DNA of 64,000 bases from an uncultured Acetatifactor sp. (GCA_910578215.1 CAJTPH010000016.1:14621-78620); one strand, 5' to 3'; positions 1 through 9,080 are shown, counted from the first letter of the stretch. Notes: generated from the sequence alone by a model not told the origin. A program made the numbers and translations.

Positions 1-2
1 AT

Positions 3-317
3 GATGCATGGCATAAAAGATTTTTAGACGGATTACAGCCCTTGGTATATGCCATGAAGGATGAACAAATAGTCTCGGCAATTTTGGGACGGGCAGAGAA
101 TAAGAACAGTCTGGTGATTGGTTTTGCAGCATGTCGTGAAAACTACAGGAGACAAGGCATAACAAAGGAGCTTTTGGGATATTTTGAAGACATAGCAAGA
201 AAAAAGGGCTTTAAATGTATCTCATTAGGATCTGAGGAAGATGCATTTTACGAAAAATGCGGTTACAAAATAATTTCTCAGGTTCATGGACAAAACATTT
301 TTCAAAAGAAATTATAA
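3..317 (+). CDS. GNAT family N-acetyltransferase, 5' partial
   Basis: The reading frame is open from the left edge of the window, so the start codon lies outside; the first in-window ATG at 42 is internal. The visible 104 residues form the C-terminal half of a GNAT fold. They include the acetyl-CoA-binding segment around ENYRRQGITKELL (arginine/glycine loop followed by a helix) and the closing AFYEKCGYK motif typical of small-molecule acetyltransferases. Substrate cannot be told. It stops 28 bp before the start of the AraC/GNAT gene and is probably co-transcribed with it. Confidence 0.8.
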   Translation, partial: DAWHKRFLDGLQPLVYAMKDEQIVSAILGRAENKNSLVIGFAACRENYRRQGITKELLGYFEDIARKKGFKCISLGSEEDAFYEKCGYKIISQVHGQNIFQKKL

Positions 318-345
318 TTATCAGGAGGCACCCGAAGCGGCGAGG

Positions 346-1137
346 ATGGAGTTGAATGATTTTTTAGGCAATGCGGAGAGGTTTATCGCAGGGCATCTGC
401 AGGACGAATTTACTCTTGAAGATATATCCTGTGCCTGCGGCTATTCGCCTTTCCATTTTGCACGCAGATTCAAAGAGGAAGCACATAAGACCGTAATGGA
501 ATATGTTCGCGAAAAACGTATTCTTGCGGCGGCCGAAATGATAAAAACCGGTTCCGGAATATGCGCTGCGGCGATGGAGTACGGTTTTGAAACTCACGCA
601 GGCTTTATCAAAGCGTTTAAGGCCGCTTTCGGCTGCCGGCCCAGAGACTATGCCGCACATTGCTGCGGCGAATATTGGAAAGGATTTGAAAATATGAATA
701 ATTCTAAAACTGTAATCAGACCTGTGACACTTGATGACGTCAACGACCTGTGGGAAAATGTCTACAGCGCGATGACGCCGAAGGAAATTACCGAGGTTAA
801 AATTAAGCCCGCCATGGAGAGAGAGAAAAACCATACGGGCATCGAGCTTGCGGCGGAGGTTGACGGGACCGTTGTCATGACGCTTCCCATGAGTAAGCCC
901 TTTTGGATTCCCCTGGGATTTCTGTGGGACAATAATTATGCTGCCAGAGGAGACGGCAGGGACGAGCTGATGAAGGCACTGCTTGAGGAAATGAAAATCA
1001 GGTGCAGGGATATGGGCATTCAGACGCTGGTTTCTCCCCAAAGGGTCGGAGACGAAGGCGTCAAGGCGTTTGCCGAATTGGGCTTTAAAGAGGCCTGGGC
1101 ATCTGAGGAGTGGGTTTATCTTGCAATGTCCGTATAA
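346..1137 (+). CDS. AraC-type HTH domain fused to a GNAT-like domain
   Basis: This is a 263-residue protein. Residues about 5-105 form an AraC/XylS DNA-binding domain with two helix-turn-helix units (LEDISCACGYSPFHFARRFK, then the GFETHAGFIKAFKAAFGCRPRDY signature). From about residue 117 a second domain begins (VIRPVTLDDVNDLW) and ends in an acetyltransferase-like AFAELGFKEAWAS stretch. AraC proteins usually carry the sensor domain at the N-terminus, so an acetyltransferase-like C-terminal module is less usual. The role, a regulator sensing or modifying a small molecule, is inferred. The ATG at 346 was chosen because AGGAGG lies at 323-328. The frame is also open to an ATG at 286, which would overlap the previous gene. 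Confidence 0.75.
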   Translation: MELNDFLGNAERFIAGHLQDEFTLEDISCACGYSPFHFARRFKEEAHKTVMEYVREKRILAAAEMIKTGSGICAAAMEYGFETHAGFIKAFKAAFGCRPRDYAAHCCGEYWKGFENMNNSKTVIRPVTLDDVNDLWENVYSAMTPKEITEVKIKPAMEREKNHTGIELAAEVDGTVVMTLPMSKPFWIPLGFLWDNNYAARGDGRDELMKALLEEMKIRCRDMGIQTLVSPQRVGDEGVKAFAELGFKEAWASEEWVYLAMSV

Positions 1138-1180
1138 CGTTTATACACAAATATAAAAAAACAAATAAACATATGGAAAG

Positions 1181-1211
1181 AAAAGCGCCGCCCCTGTTAT
1201 GCAGGGGCGGC
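1181..1211 (-). terminator. Rho-independent terminator of the LRR gene
   Basis: A perfect 10-bp GC-rich stem, GCCGCCCCTG (1187-1196) with CAGGGGCGGC (1202-1211), has a 5-nt loop. Read on the minus strand it is followed by CTTTTCTTTCC. It sits 9 bp beyond the stop codon of the minus-strand LRR gene, and the AraC/GNAT gene ends about 45 bp to its left. Confidence 0.85.
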
Positions 1212-1219
1212 GTCTGCCG

Positions 1220-3232
1220 TCATTTTCTTGAGTCAGTGTAGATCCTGATGCCGCTGTCCTCCGGAAGGTTCTCCAATATGGTGTTTTTTCCGCACCATAC
1301 AGAATAAATGTTTTTCAGCTCAAGCAGGGGAGTGAGGCTGGTAACATTGTTGTTGGAGATATCCAGAAACTGCAGTCCGGGCAGTTTTGTCACGAAGTCA
1401 ATGCTGTCCAGATTGGCAGAGCTCACGTACAGCTCTGTCAGATTGGGGAAGTTATCAAAAAAATCATAGTGCTCGGACAGATAAATCTTATCTCCGTTGT
1501 TGTAGGAAGGGTCCCGCAAAATACGGACGTCGCACATGGAGAGTACCTCAAGGTTCGGATTGGGTGATACGGCGTTAAAGTCTATACCCACCTGACAGTC
1601 ATCCATATACAGGTATTTCAGGGTGGGAATGGAGAATATTTCCTCCATGTTTCCAAAGACATCCGTGCCGCTGATATCAAGTTCTTCCAGGCTGGGCAGC
1701 TGCGTCAGCGGCGCAAGTGATTCGGTAAGACCCCAGAAGTCGTCTATTTTCAGCCATGACAGCTTAGGCATGGCGGTGAGGACATCCAGGTGCTCGCTTC
1801 CGCAGTGCTTCAGTACCAGAGTCGTGATATTTACCGCATCGCGCAGGGGGGATATGTCATTTACGTTATCCAGGGACAGGTAGGTTAGTCCCGTCAGGTT
1901 CTGGAAGGAGGGCAGCGTCGCATTCTGGTGGAACTTAAGCGTCAGGTAGGCGAGGTTGTTGAGTTCGCCTATGGGAGAGTGGTCTGCTATCTTGTAATTT
2001 TCATTCAGTATGAGGTTCGTCAGCATGGGGCAGGAGGTAAGTGCATTTATGTCCTGGACCTGGGACTCCTCTATGATCAGGTAAGTAAGGTTTGGCATCT
2101 GCTTGATGAAGTCGATGGTTTTCAGCTGGGATGAGGAAATGCTGAGCTCCTCCAGCTGCGTCAGGGACATCAGAGCACTGTAGTCGGTCAGGTCCTTGCA
2201 GCCGTCAAGGTACAGCCCAAGCAGGTCGGGGAAGGACTTCAGGGCGGATATGTCTTTCAGGTGGTCGGCCTCCACAGTCAGATAAAGCAGGTTCGGAAAG
2301 CTGGAAAGGTCGTCCAGGGTAGCGCTGAAGCTCCAGTCATATGTGCCCAGGTCTATTATATTCTCGGGGTGGGGAACATATTTTGCGAGTTCCTTCACCG
2401 AGTTTTTGGAATGAATGGCATACAGATTTTCAAAGCCAGTCAGGTCTCCGGGCACAAGCATTTTATCTTCCACATAGAGCTGCTCCAGATTGGGAAAGCA
2501 CTTAAGGTCCGACACATCCAGATGGTAGGAGTCCGAATAGTATAAATACTGGGTTTCTCCGTGATCTAACTGATAATAGACGATGTTATCATCTTCGTTC
2601 ACCCTTAGGGCAGTGACAGCGGCGTATTCCTCCGCGGTGATGACCCGGTAGCCCTTTCCGTACACAGTCTCTATAAAACCGATGGCAAAGTCGGAATCTG
2701 GAAGCACAACGCGGGCGGGCGTTCCGGTATCGGGGGCAGCGGTTGCCGTGGAGCCTGACGGGATGATGGGGTAGGATATGCTGGGAAGCGAAACCGAATA
2801 ATCCATGTCTGCCACGCTGTTATTTTTTGCGGTGATGATCTGCACGATATCCACGATGCCGTTTCTCACAGATCTGGAGGATAATGCGATCAACAGGATT
2901 GATCCGATAGAAACCAGCACCGCCTTGACGGACTTCTTGAAGCCGGAAGGCTTGCTGCCGGGCTGGGAATCGCTGCTCGGCGCCCTGTAGGGACCTGGCT
3001 GGGACGCATTGCCCGAGGAGCTGTAGGGGCCTGGCTGGGGCGTGCTGCCATAGGAGCCGGAGGGGAATGTACTGCCTGTGGAACCGTAGCTGCCGGGCTG
3101 GGAACCGTTTGCGGAGCCTGTGGATTCGCTTTGGCTTCTCAGATAATATCCGCAGTCCTTGCAGGCCATCCGGCCGTTGATCATTTTGAGCTTTGTGCCG
3201 CACATAGGGCATTTTTGTGTTTTTTCCGCCAT
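1220..3232 (-). CDS. Zinc-ribbon, single-pass membrane protein with leucine-rich repeats
   Basis: The protein has about 670 residues. It begins with a zinc ribbon (CPMCG then CKDCG), followed by a Ser/Gly/Pro/Tyr-rich linker with repeated QPGPY and GSYGST units. One transmembrane helix (around VLVSIGSILLIALSS) leads into a long outer part with many SDS22/internalin-like leucine-rich repeats (LTNLILNENYKI, LEELSISSSQL and others). The layout predicts a cytoplasmic zinc ribbon, a membrane anchor and an extracellular LRR array for protein binding. This arrangement is seen in many gut Clostridia, but no function is assigned. The start MAEKTQKCPMCG was chosen because the zinc ribbon follows at once and GAGAG precedes it. 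The frame stays open to an ATG at 3352, inside the transcript predicted from the promoter, so 40 more residues are possible. Confidence 0.8.
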   Translation of the reverse strand: MAEKTQKCPMCGTKLKMINGRMACKDCGYYLRSQSESTGSANGSQPGSYGSTGSTFPSGSYGSTPQPGPYSSSGNASQPGPYRAPSSDSQPGSKPSGFKKSVKAVLVSIGSILLIALSSRSVRNGIVDIVQIITAKNNSVADMDYSVSLPSISYPIIPSGSTATAAPDTGTPARVVLPDSDFAIGFIETVYGKGYRVITAEEYAAVTALRVNEDDNIVYYQLDHGETQYLYYSDSYHLDVSDLKCFPNLEQLYVEDKMLVPGDLTGFENLYAIHSKNSVKELAKYVPHPENIIDLGTYDWSFSATLDDLSSFPNLLYLTVEADHLKDISALKSFPDLLGLYLDGCKDLTDYSALMSLTQLEELSISSSQLKTIDFIKQMPNLTYLIIEESQVQDINALTSCPMLTNLILNENYKIADHSPIGELNNLAYLTLKFHQNATLPSFQNLTGLTYLSLDNVNDISPLRDAVNITTLVLKHCGSEHLDVLTAMPKLSWLKIDDFWGLTESLAPLTQLPSLEELDISGTDVFGNMEEIFSIPTLKYLYMDDCQVGIDFNAVSPNPNLEVLSMCDVRILRDPSYNNGDKIYLSEHYDFFDNFPNLTELYVSSANLDSIDFVTKLPGLQFLDISNNNVTSLTPLLELKNIYSVWCGKNTILENLPEDSGIRIYTDSRK

Positions 3233-3383
3233 TTTCTTTCTCTCATTCTGCTGTGGGTACACAGCGTTTTTTATTTCCGCCAGCAATGCGTCAGGGGACC
3301 GTGCTAAAAGCCAGCCAGGGGCCGGCTTGATCTTCATGGAAAGCCATTGCATACGGAGCCGCGTTTTTTGTTAAATAATATTT

Positions 3384-3412
3384 ATTATACTAAAAAACGC
3401 TTCCTGTTTCAA
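3384..3412 (-). promoter_or_regulatory. Sigma-A promoter for the LRR gene
   Basis: On the minus strand TTGAAA (3407-3412), a 17-bp spacer and TATAAT (3384-3389) give a near-consensus housekeeping promoter. Transcription would start near 3377, about 145 nt before the chosen start codon at 3232 and 25 nt before the alternative ATG at 3352. Confidence 0.7.
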
Positions 3413-3541
3413 GTACTATCATACGTCCTTCCGGTTCGGTTCTTCCGGTTCGGAATGCAGTCCTTCCTATTCAAGGTGTTGTCTTTTGACCCGGGTATCA
3501 TGTCATAAGTGTATCTGCGGAAAATTTCTGTGTGATTTCAG

Positions 3542-3571
3542 TTGCAAACCCTTTGCGATAGTTATTATAAT
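3542..3571 (+). promoter_or_regulatory. Sigma-A promoter for the DUF2264 gene
   Basis: TTGCAA (3542-3547), an 18-bp spacer and TATAAT (3566-3571) lie about 70 bp before the DUF2264 start. The 410-bp divergent gap 3233-3642 holds this promoter and the opposing one at 3384-3412. Nothing else in the gap was recognised. Confidence 0.6.
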
Positions 3572-3642
3572 ATTAATTGTAGGTACGGCTATTTTTTTGC
3601 ATTTATGATTGGATATTGTGCCGGCAGGATGGAGGAAAAAAG

Positions 3643-5706
3643 ATGAGATTTGAACCGAAGTCGTTAGATTATGATTTGAGCCCGTATACAGGGCTGACGA
3701 GGGAGAGCTGGCTGGAAGCGGGCAGATATATGCTGGAGGGTATTTTCCGGAATATCGGGGACTTTCAGAAGCCGGTGATAATGCCCAGAAGGGAGACGGA
3801 GATTACCTATCCTCATCTGAAGGCGTCGCCGGAGACGCAGAGGACCCAGCGCTGTGCAGAGGTGTTTGAGGGGCTGACCCGGACCTTTTTCATAGCGGCG
3901 CCCATGATCGCCAGCCAGCCTGATTTAAGGGTCTGCGGGTATTCCTATACGCTGGCGGAATATTATAAAAATCAGGTGCTGCGCGTCTGTACCAGGGGGG
4001 ACGAGCTGTATGTGGGAACCTATGAGGATCAGAGGATGACTGTGGGGAGCAGGGACAGATACCGCGCGTTCCAGCAGACGGTTGAGACCTGTGCGCTGGT
4101 GATCTGCCTGTGGATCAGCAGGGAGCAGATCTGGGACACCTGTACGAAGGAGGAGAAGGACAGGATAGCGGCGCTGATCGGAGGCTATGCCCATGAGAGC
4201 ACGGTGCCTCAGAACTGGCGGCTGTTTAACATGCTGGACATGGCGTTCCTGCATATGGAGGGGTATCCCATAAAGGAAGCCGTCATGCGGGACCATGCCC
4301 AGGCAATCTTAAATTTTTACGCAGGGGACGGCTGGTACAGGGACGGTCATTCCTTTGACTATTATTCCTGCTGGGGCTTTAACGTGTACACGGCGTTTTG
4401 GAACAGGTGGTACGGGTATGAGCACGAGCCTTACATAGCGGCGAGGTTTGAGGAGTACTCCAACCGGCTTATGGAGACCTATGGGGACTTTTTTGACAGG
4501 GACGGCTGGACCAATATGTGGGGGCGCAGCAATATTTACCGGAATGCGTCCACCAGCGCCTTTGACGGCAATCTGATGATGAGAGGCGGAAAGGCAGACC
4601 CGGGGCGGGCAAGGCGCATCTGCTCGGGTTCCCTGATGCAATTCCTGGGAAGGGAGGATTTTCTGTGCCAGGGGGTGCCTGCCCTTGGTTTTTACGGGCA
4701 GTTTTCGCCTCTGGTACAGGGCTATTCCTGCGCGGAGTCTCCCTTCTGGCTGGGTAAGGCGTTTCTTTGCCTGCACCTGCCGGCGGACCATCCCTTTTGG
4801 ACGGCCAGGGAGAACAACGGCACATGGGAGCGGCTGAAAAAGGATGAGGTGAAGGTGACCGCGCTTGACGGTCCGGGGCTGTGCTTTTCCAATCATGAGG
4901 CAAACGGTGAGACGGTTCTGCGCACCGGCAAGGTGAATAAGCGCGCCGGAGATGAGCATGGGATGTGGAATTATTCCAAGCTCTGCTATAACACCAAATA
5001 TCCCTGGGAGTCCGCGCCTGCGCCGGATGTGGAGTCCCAGCAGTATGTGCTCAGGGACGGAACGGACGGGCGCGTGGAAAAGGCAAACGTCACCTTCTGG
5101 GCAGGGGAACGGGAGGGCGTGCTGTACCGCAGGCAGTATTTTGACTACGGGCCGGAGCGGGAAAGCCACTGGACCCAGGGAATCAACCTTGCGGACTTCC
5201 CGGTGCCGGGCGGAATCGTTAGGGTGGACAGGCTGAAGCTTCACAGGGCGCCGGTTACGATTACGCTGGGAGCCTATGGCTTCCCGGACAACGGCACGGA
5301 GATTACGGAAAAGACCTGCGGCAGCGGGAAATGTATTATTTTAAAAGGAAAGGACGCCGTGGGTAGGGAGAAGCAGCTTGCTATGACGGTCTACGGAGGC
5401 TGGCAGAAGCTGGAGCTTTTGCACAGTACCGGAACCAATCCGGACTCGGAGAGGTCTTTGGTGGTTTTTGCCGCCATGGAGCGCAGGCAGCATTACGGCG
5501 GCTTTGAGCCCTATGTGCTGATTTCCCAGGTGATCACAAGGGAGAGCGCAGAGGAATTCGCGCAGGAGGAGCTGTTTCCCGTTGACCAGGTGGTTTACAC
5601 GGACCCGGAGGGAACGGGAAGCTTCGGGCCTGTCACATTAAAAATGAAGGACGGAAGCGTTAAGGTCATAGATTTTGAAGGTATGGAGGGGCGGCTGACC
5701 CTGTGA
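3643..5706 (+). CDS. DUF2264 domain-containing protein
   Basis: The protein has 687 residues with no signal peptide, so it is probably cytoplasmic. The whole length matches the DUF2264 pattern: an N-terminal helical-barrel-like half rich in Trp/Tyr/Gly motifs (DGWYRDGHSFDYYSCWGFN, RDGWTNMWGRSNIYRNAST), followed by a beta-rich C-terminal half. Such proteins are usually found beside glycan-degrading enzymes and are suspected to act on carbohydrates, but I know of no firmly established reaction. Here the next gene is a convergent GH28 pectinase-like enzyme, which fits a role in pectin-fragment breakdown (inference). The start MRFEPKS was chosen for the GGAGG 9 bp upstream; the frame opens at 3616. 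Confidence 0.85.
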   Translation: MRFEPKSLDYDLSPYTGLTRESWLEAGRYMLEGIFRNIGDFQKPVIMPRRETEITYPHLKASPETQRTQRCAEVFEGLTRTFFIAAPMIASQPDLRVCGYSYTLAEYYKNQVLRVCTRGDELYVGTYEDQRMTVGSRDRYRAFQQTVETCALVICLWISREQIWDTCTKEEKDRIAALIGGYAHESTVPQNWRLFNMLDMAFLHMEGYPIKEAVMRDHAQAILNFYAGDGWYRDGHSFDYYSCWGFNVYTAFWNRWYGYEHEPYIAARFEEYSNRLMETYGDFFDRDGWTNMWGRSNIYRNASTSAFDGNLMMRGGKADPGRARRICSGSLMQFLGREDFLCQGVPALGFYGQFSPLVQGYSCAESPFWLGKAFLCLHLPADHPFWTARENNGTWERLKKDEVKVTALDGPGLCFSNHEANGETVLRTGKVNKRAGDEHGMWNYSKLCYNTKYPWESAPAPDVESQQYVLRDGTDGRVEKANVTFWAGEREGVLYRRQYFDYGPERESHWTQGINLADFPVPGGIVRVDRLKLHRAPVTITLGAYGFPDNGTEITEKTCGSGKCIILKGKDAVGREKQLAMTVYGGWQKLELLHSTGTNPDSERSLVVFAAMERRQHYGGFEPYVLISQVITRESAEEFAQEELFPVDQVVYTDPEGTGSFGPVTLKMKDGSVKVIDFEGMEGRLTL

Positions 5707-5718
5707 TACGGCGTGACA

Positions 5719-5758
5719 GGGGCTGCTGCAGCTTTGTTTTGCAGCAGCCCCGGGTTTT
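5719..5758 (+). terminator. Terminator-like hairpin after DUF2264
   Basis: A perfect 12-bp stem, GGGGCTGCTGCA (5719-5730) with TGCAGCAGCCCC (5740-5751), is followed by GGGTTTTG. It starts 12 bp after the DUF2264 stop. The sequence closely resembles the hairpin at 20818-20862, so this genome reuses one terminator design. Confidence 0.7.
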
Positions 5759-5795
5759 GTGTCTGCGTCCGCCCGTGTGCCGTAGGGCGCCGTAT

Positions 5796-5840
5796 TTTTA
5801 TTCCCGCGGGCAATGAGCCAGGCGGATGCGTCAGCAAATC
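5796..5840. repeat. REP-like intergenic repeat, copy 1 (short)
   Basis: TTATTCCCGCGGGCAAT followed by GAGCCAGGCGGATGCGTCAGCA matches the left part of 24044-24128 with few changes and, more weakly, 42611-42711. All three copies sit just beyond the 3' end of a minus-strand gene, in the same orientation. Confidence 0.6.
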
Positions 5841-5886
5841 CCACTGAATCTTGTATATGTTTTTCTTAGTGCGACAGCCCCTTTAA

Positions 5887-8748
5887 TTAAGCGGGACGGA
5901 CAGTTATGCGTACCGTGGTTTTCTCTGGTATTACTCCGTCGTCCGCTGCAAATATGAGGTTATATTCCCCACATTGGGAGAGGGCAGGCGTCCAGAGGAA
6001 TAATTTTTCCGACGGGTCGAACGATGCGCCCTCCGGCAGGCTCTCGCAGGAGAGGGTGAGCGTCACCGCCGCACCCTTGACACTGTGGTTCAGGCGCTGC
6101 TGTTCGTTGTAGATCATCCCGTCGTCCGCCCGGTCGGAGATGTCCGTGGCAGGATTGCGGACGGACAGCCGAAGCTCCAGGGTTTCGCCCGCGGCGACGG
6201 ACACCGGGGCAACGGGGCGGATAAAGGGGCGGTGTACCGTCAGCGGCAGCGGGTAAGCATCCGTGTCCACCGCAAAGGAATAGCCTGTTTCCCGGCAGGG
6301 GACGGTGGGGTAAGCGTACAGGCTGTCCGGGGGCGTGCCCGGAGCGGGGGCGTGAATGTGTATTTCCGCTATCTGCGCCTGAACGGTGCCGGATTTAGCC
6401 GGGTTATGCCCGCAGGATGTACTGCGGCCGTCAGACTGAACCGGATTATGTCCGCAGGATGTACTGTAGCCGTCGGACTGCTCCGTGCGGCGCTGGGGCT
6501 GAACCGGGTTGGGGCTGGGCTGTGCGGCGTCCGTATGCCATGTGCGGATAACGGGCGGGCTTACAAGCTCCAGCCCTGTGACCGTGGTGGTAAAGTAGGG
6601 CTGCTCCGGCACATTCTCCGCGTTGGTGTGTCTTCTGCAATGGTGGGTGACGGCGGCGATGGGAGCGATGCCCTCCGCACAGCCCGCTGTGAGACCGTCC
6701 AGCCGCACGCCGTTTATATCGTCCAACACGCAGACGTGCCTGCCGTCGGGCACCTTGCAGGAAATGCTGATATTTTTCAGGCTCAGACCGTCCACATGCC
6801 TTGCAAACAGCCCAAAGGCGGGCAGGATGCCCCAGTTGCTGGGCTCGGGATAGACCTCCGGAAGCTCCGGCACATTGTAGGGGTCGTTTTTCCATCGGTT
6901 GTTTTCCGGGTCCCAATCTGCACGGGGCAGCAGCCCTTCGTTTTTTAAGAAGAAGGTGTTTACAAGCCAGGGCAGGCTCTGCACATGCTCCCTTGCATGA
7001 AACTGAGAGAATTTCCACTCGGTATTAAGCTGGCGCTGCTCTATGGCATGTTCCATGGTAAGACCACCTCTGTACTCCACGGAAATATTTTCCAGTACAA
7101 TGTTCTTCAGGTGAGAGTCCGTTAGGCCCATAAGCAGAATGGGATAGCGGGGGTCGGCGTTTGTGATTTTTATGTTGCTGATGCGCACGTTTTCCACTCT
7201 TGCCAGCTCCCCGCAGCCCACGCCGTTGGCATAAAGGGGCAGATCCCTCGCCGGAATCTCTGCGGAAAAGTCGGGTTGGTAGGAGCCTGGAGAACCGTCT
7301 CCCCGGGAGTCCTGTCCGTGGGAAGAACCGTCCCCCCAGGGCTGCCAGCGCTTTAAAAACATGTGACCGTCCCGCTCCTCGTAATTTGCCGGGTTACATG
7401 TGACGGGGGCGTCGGGGTCCACGATCTCAAAGGAGGAGTGCCCGTCCACCGTAACGGTTTTTGTCCGGTTGTAATGGGGGGTATATCTGGCGGCGGGATA
7501 GCAGTGCCAGCCCGGAGCGTTCGGCAGTATCCAGCCTCGGTTGTCCATGCGCACGTCGGACTCCCCGGCTGGGTAGGCTGTGGAAGCGCTGTTTCCCGTC
7601 ACCGGGAACCTGCCTCTGTCGCCTGCCCTGATAAAGACAGGAGAGCTTGACACATTGTCCAGCTGGCAGTCCTCAAAAATAACGTCCGTCAGGGAAGAAC
7701 AGTCCACCGCTTCCATGGCGAAGCCGCGGGAACGGTCGAAGCGGACCCGGCGGATGGTCACCAGATGGTAACCGCAGGTGGACTCCGTGCCGAACTTCAC
7801 GCGTCCCGTGGGACCGCAGCGGTCCTGTGCGATCAGCTTGTCTCTCGTGTATTCCCCGGCGTAGACGCTGCCTGCGTCGTAGCCGCTGACCACGCAGTCC
7901 TCAATCAGCACATTCCGGAGAGGCTTAAAGATGCCTGCGCCGAAGGAGGCCTTCAGGCACAGCCCGTCGTCGGTCAGGGAGTTGCAGGTGGTGTTCAGGA
8001 CGGTGACATCCTGGCAGCAGTCTATATCGAAGGCGTCCCTGGTGGTATCCACCAGCACCCGGTTCACATAGAGATTTTCGCATCCCTCGGCAATAATGGC
8101 AAAGTGCCCGCCGATGGTTACGGAAAAGTCCTCAAAAACAATATTTTTGCAGCGCACCAGCGCCAGCCCCTTGTTGCCGAACCATTCCCCGCGGTGTCCT
8201 CTTGCCTGACGGCTTTCGGGCTCCCGGGGGTCGCCGCCTTGAAGGACATATTCAAGGATGCCTCTCTCATCGTCAAATCTGCCGCCGGTAAAGAGTCCTT
8301 TGCCGTAAATCATAATATTTTCCAGGTCGGCGCCGTATACCAGGCTGTTTGCAAAATAAGAGTGCCCGTGGTCCTGCAGCCCCAGGTAGGGATTGATTTC
8401 CGGCTCCCCATAGCTGCCGCCCTCGCCTGCCGGTTTTTCCCGGGGAGATTTTCCGGGAGGGCAGGGGAGGTCGGGCTTAGCCGCCGCGATCACCGCGCCC
8501 TCCTCCAGGTACAGGTTTACGTTGCTTTTTAACAGAATTGTGTAGGTGTAAAAGGTTCCGGGGGGTATTGTCACCGTGCCGCCCTCTTTTGCTGCCGTGC
8601 AGATGGCGCGGTTGATCGCCTCGGTGTTCCGGACCGGCGGATTCTCCGGTTTTGCACCGAAGTCGGTAATGGGAAAAAGTGCCTTTTTGTACAGATGCGA
8701 GGGGCGGACGGAGGCGCCGGAGGCCTCCGGGATAACATAGGATGACAT
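5887..8748 (-). CDS. GH28-family (polygalacturonase-like) glycoside hydrolase with C-terminal Ig-like domain
   Basis: The protein has about 953 residues. The N-terminus carries the pectin-lyase-fold opening FPITDFGAKPENPPVRNTEAI and a PPGTFYTYTILLKSNVNLYL rung. The GH28 acid cluster follows: DAFDID near residue 241 and LTDDGLCLKA near 260. The classical GHG motif appears replaced (GYDAGS), as in divergent GH28 subfamilies. After the beta-helix comes a linker with two 14-residue repeats, and the last 100 residues resemble a He_PIG-type Ig domain (LFLWTPALSQCGEYNLIFAADD). No signal peptide is visible, so it likely acts on imported oligogalacturonides or related pectin pieces. The ATG at 8748 was preferred because GAGG lies 9 nt before it; the ATG at 8763 has no ribosome site. 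Confidence 0.85.
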   Translation of the reverse strand: MSSYVIPEASGASVRPSHLYKKALFPITDFGAKPENPPVRNTEAINRAICTAAKEGGTVTIPPGTFYTYTILLKSNVNLYLEEGAVIAAAKPDLPCPPGKSPREKPAGEGGSYGEPEINPYLGLQDHGHSYFANSLVYGADLENIMIYGKGLFTGGRFDDERGILEYVLQGGDPREPESRQARGHRGEWFGNKGLALVRCKNIVFEDFSVTIGGHFAIIAEGCENLYVNRVLVDTTRDAFDIDCCQDVTVLNTTCNSLTDDGLCLKASFGAGIFKPLRNVLIEDCVVSGYDAGSVYAGEYTRDKLIAQDRCGPTGRVKFGTESTCGYHLVTIRRVRFDRSRGFAMEAVDCSSLTDVIFEDCQLDNVSSSPVFIRAGDRGRFPVTGNSASTAYPAGESDVRMDNRGWILPNAPGWHCYPAARYTPHYNRTKTVTVDGHSSFEIVDPDAPVTCNPANYEERDGHMFLKRWQPWGDGSSHGQDSRGDGSPGSYQPDFSAEIPARDLPLYANGVGCGELARVENVRISNIKITNADPRYPILLMGLTDSHLKNIVLENISVEYRGGLTMEHAIEQRQLNTEWKFSQFHAREHVQSLPWLVNTFFLKNEGLLPRADWDPENNRWKNDPYNVPELPEVYPEPSNWGILPAFGLFARHVDGLSLKNISISCKVPDGRHVCVLDDINGVRLDGLTAGCAEGIAPIAAVTHHCRRHTNAENVPEQPYFTTTVTGLELVSPPVIRTWHTDAAQPSPNPVQPQRRTEQSDGYSTSCGHNPVQSDGRSTSCGHNPAKSGTVQAQIAEIHIHAPAPGTPPDSLYAYPTVPCRETGYSFAVDTDAYPLPLTVHRPFIRPVAPVSVAAGETLELRLSVRNPATDISDRADDGMIYNEQQRLNHSVKGAAVTLTLSCESLPEGASFDPSEKLFLWTPALSQCGEYNLIFAADDGVIPEKTTVRITVRPA
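6405..6488. repeat. Two-copy 42-bp tandem repeat inside the GH28 linker
   Basis: Two adjacent 42-bp units start at 6405 and 6447, encoding SDGYSTSCGHNPV and SDGRSTSCGHNPA on the minus strand. The repeat keeps frame and lies in the linker between the catalytic region and the Ig-like domain, where length change would be tolerated. Confidence 0.75.
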
Positions 8749-8804
8749 AAGCTTATACCTCATTTAAGTCTTGTTGGGGGGCGGCCTGACAGTCTCCGTT
8801 TTGA

Positions 8805-8844
8805 CCAATGAGCTGTCCATGGATAAAACGCCATGGGGCATTGG
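8805..8844. promoter_or_regulatory. Imperfect palindrome in the GH28 / LysM-protein divergent gap
   Basis: CCAATG (8805-8810) and CATTGG (8839-8844) enclose two CCATGG boxes, making a 40-bp palindromic site 57 bp upstream of the GH28 start. It could be an operator for GH28. The gap 8749-9080 otherwise holds the promoter at 8983-9011. Confidence 0.35.
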
Positions 8845-8982
8845 AGCGCTGTCAGGGCGTCGTTTTTGCTCTGATAATGTCATTATATATTATTTTAAGG
8901 AGAATATCTACAATATTTCATGGAAATTACCTTGCAAAAGTTGCCGTTCCGCATCAAATCCGTGAAAAACGACGAAGCCTAC

Positions 8983-9011
8983 TTTACATTTATTACTAAA
9001 AGTTGTATACT
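8983..9011 (+). promoter_or_regulatory. Strong sigma-A promoter of the secreted LysM protein
   Basis: TTTACA (8983-8988), exactly 17 bp, then TATACT (9006-9011). Start of transcription would be near 9018, giving a leader of about 60 nt that ends in AAGGAGG at 9067-9073. This is a strong arrangement and agrees with the gene's biased codon use. Confidence 0.75.
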
Positions 9012-9080
9012 TATTACACTATATTGACCGTGTAATTAAAGAAAACAGGTCAGGATAGACAATGTTAAGGAGGAAAAGAG

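Noticed and set aside
7765..8532. Long plus-strand ORF opposite the GH28 gene (255 codons)
   Set aside because: It is an antisense shadow caused by high GC; the minus frame has clear GH28 motifs throughout.
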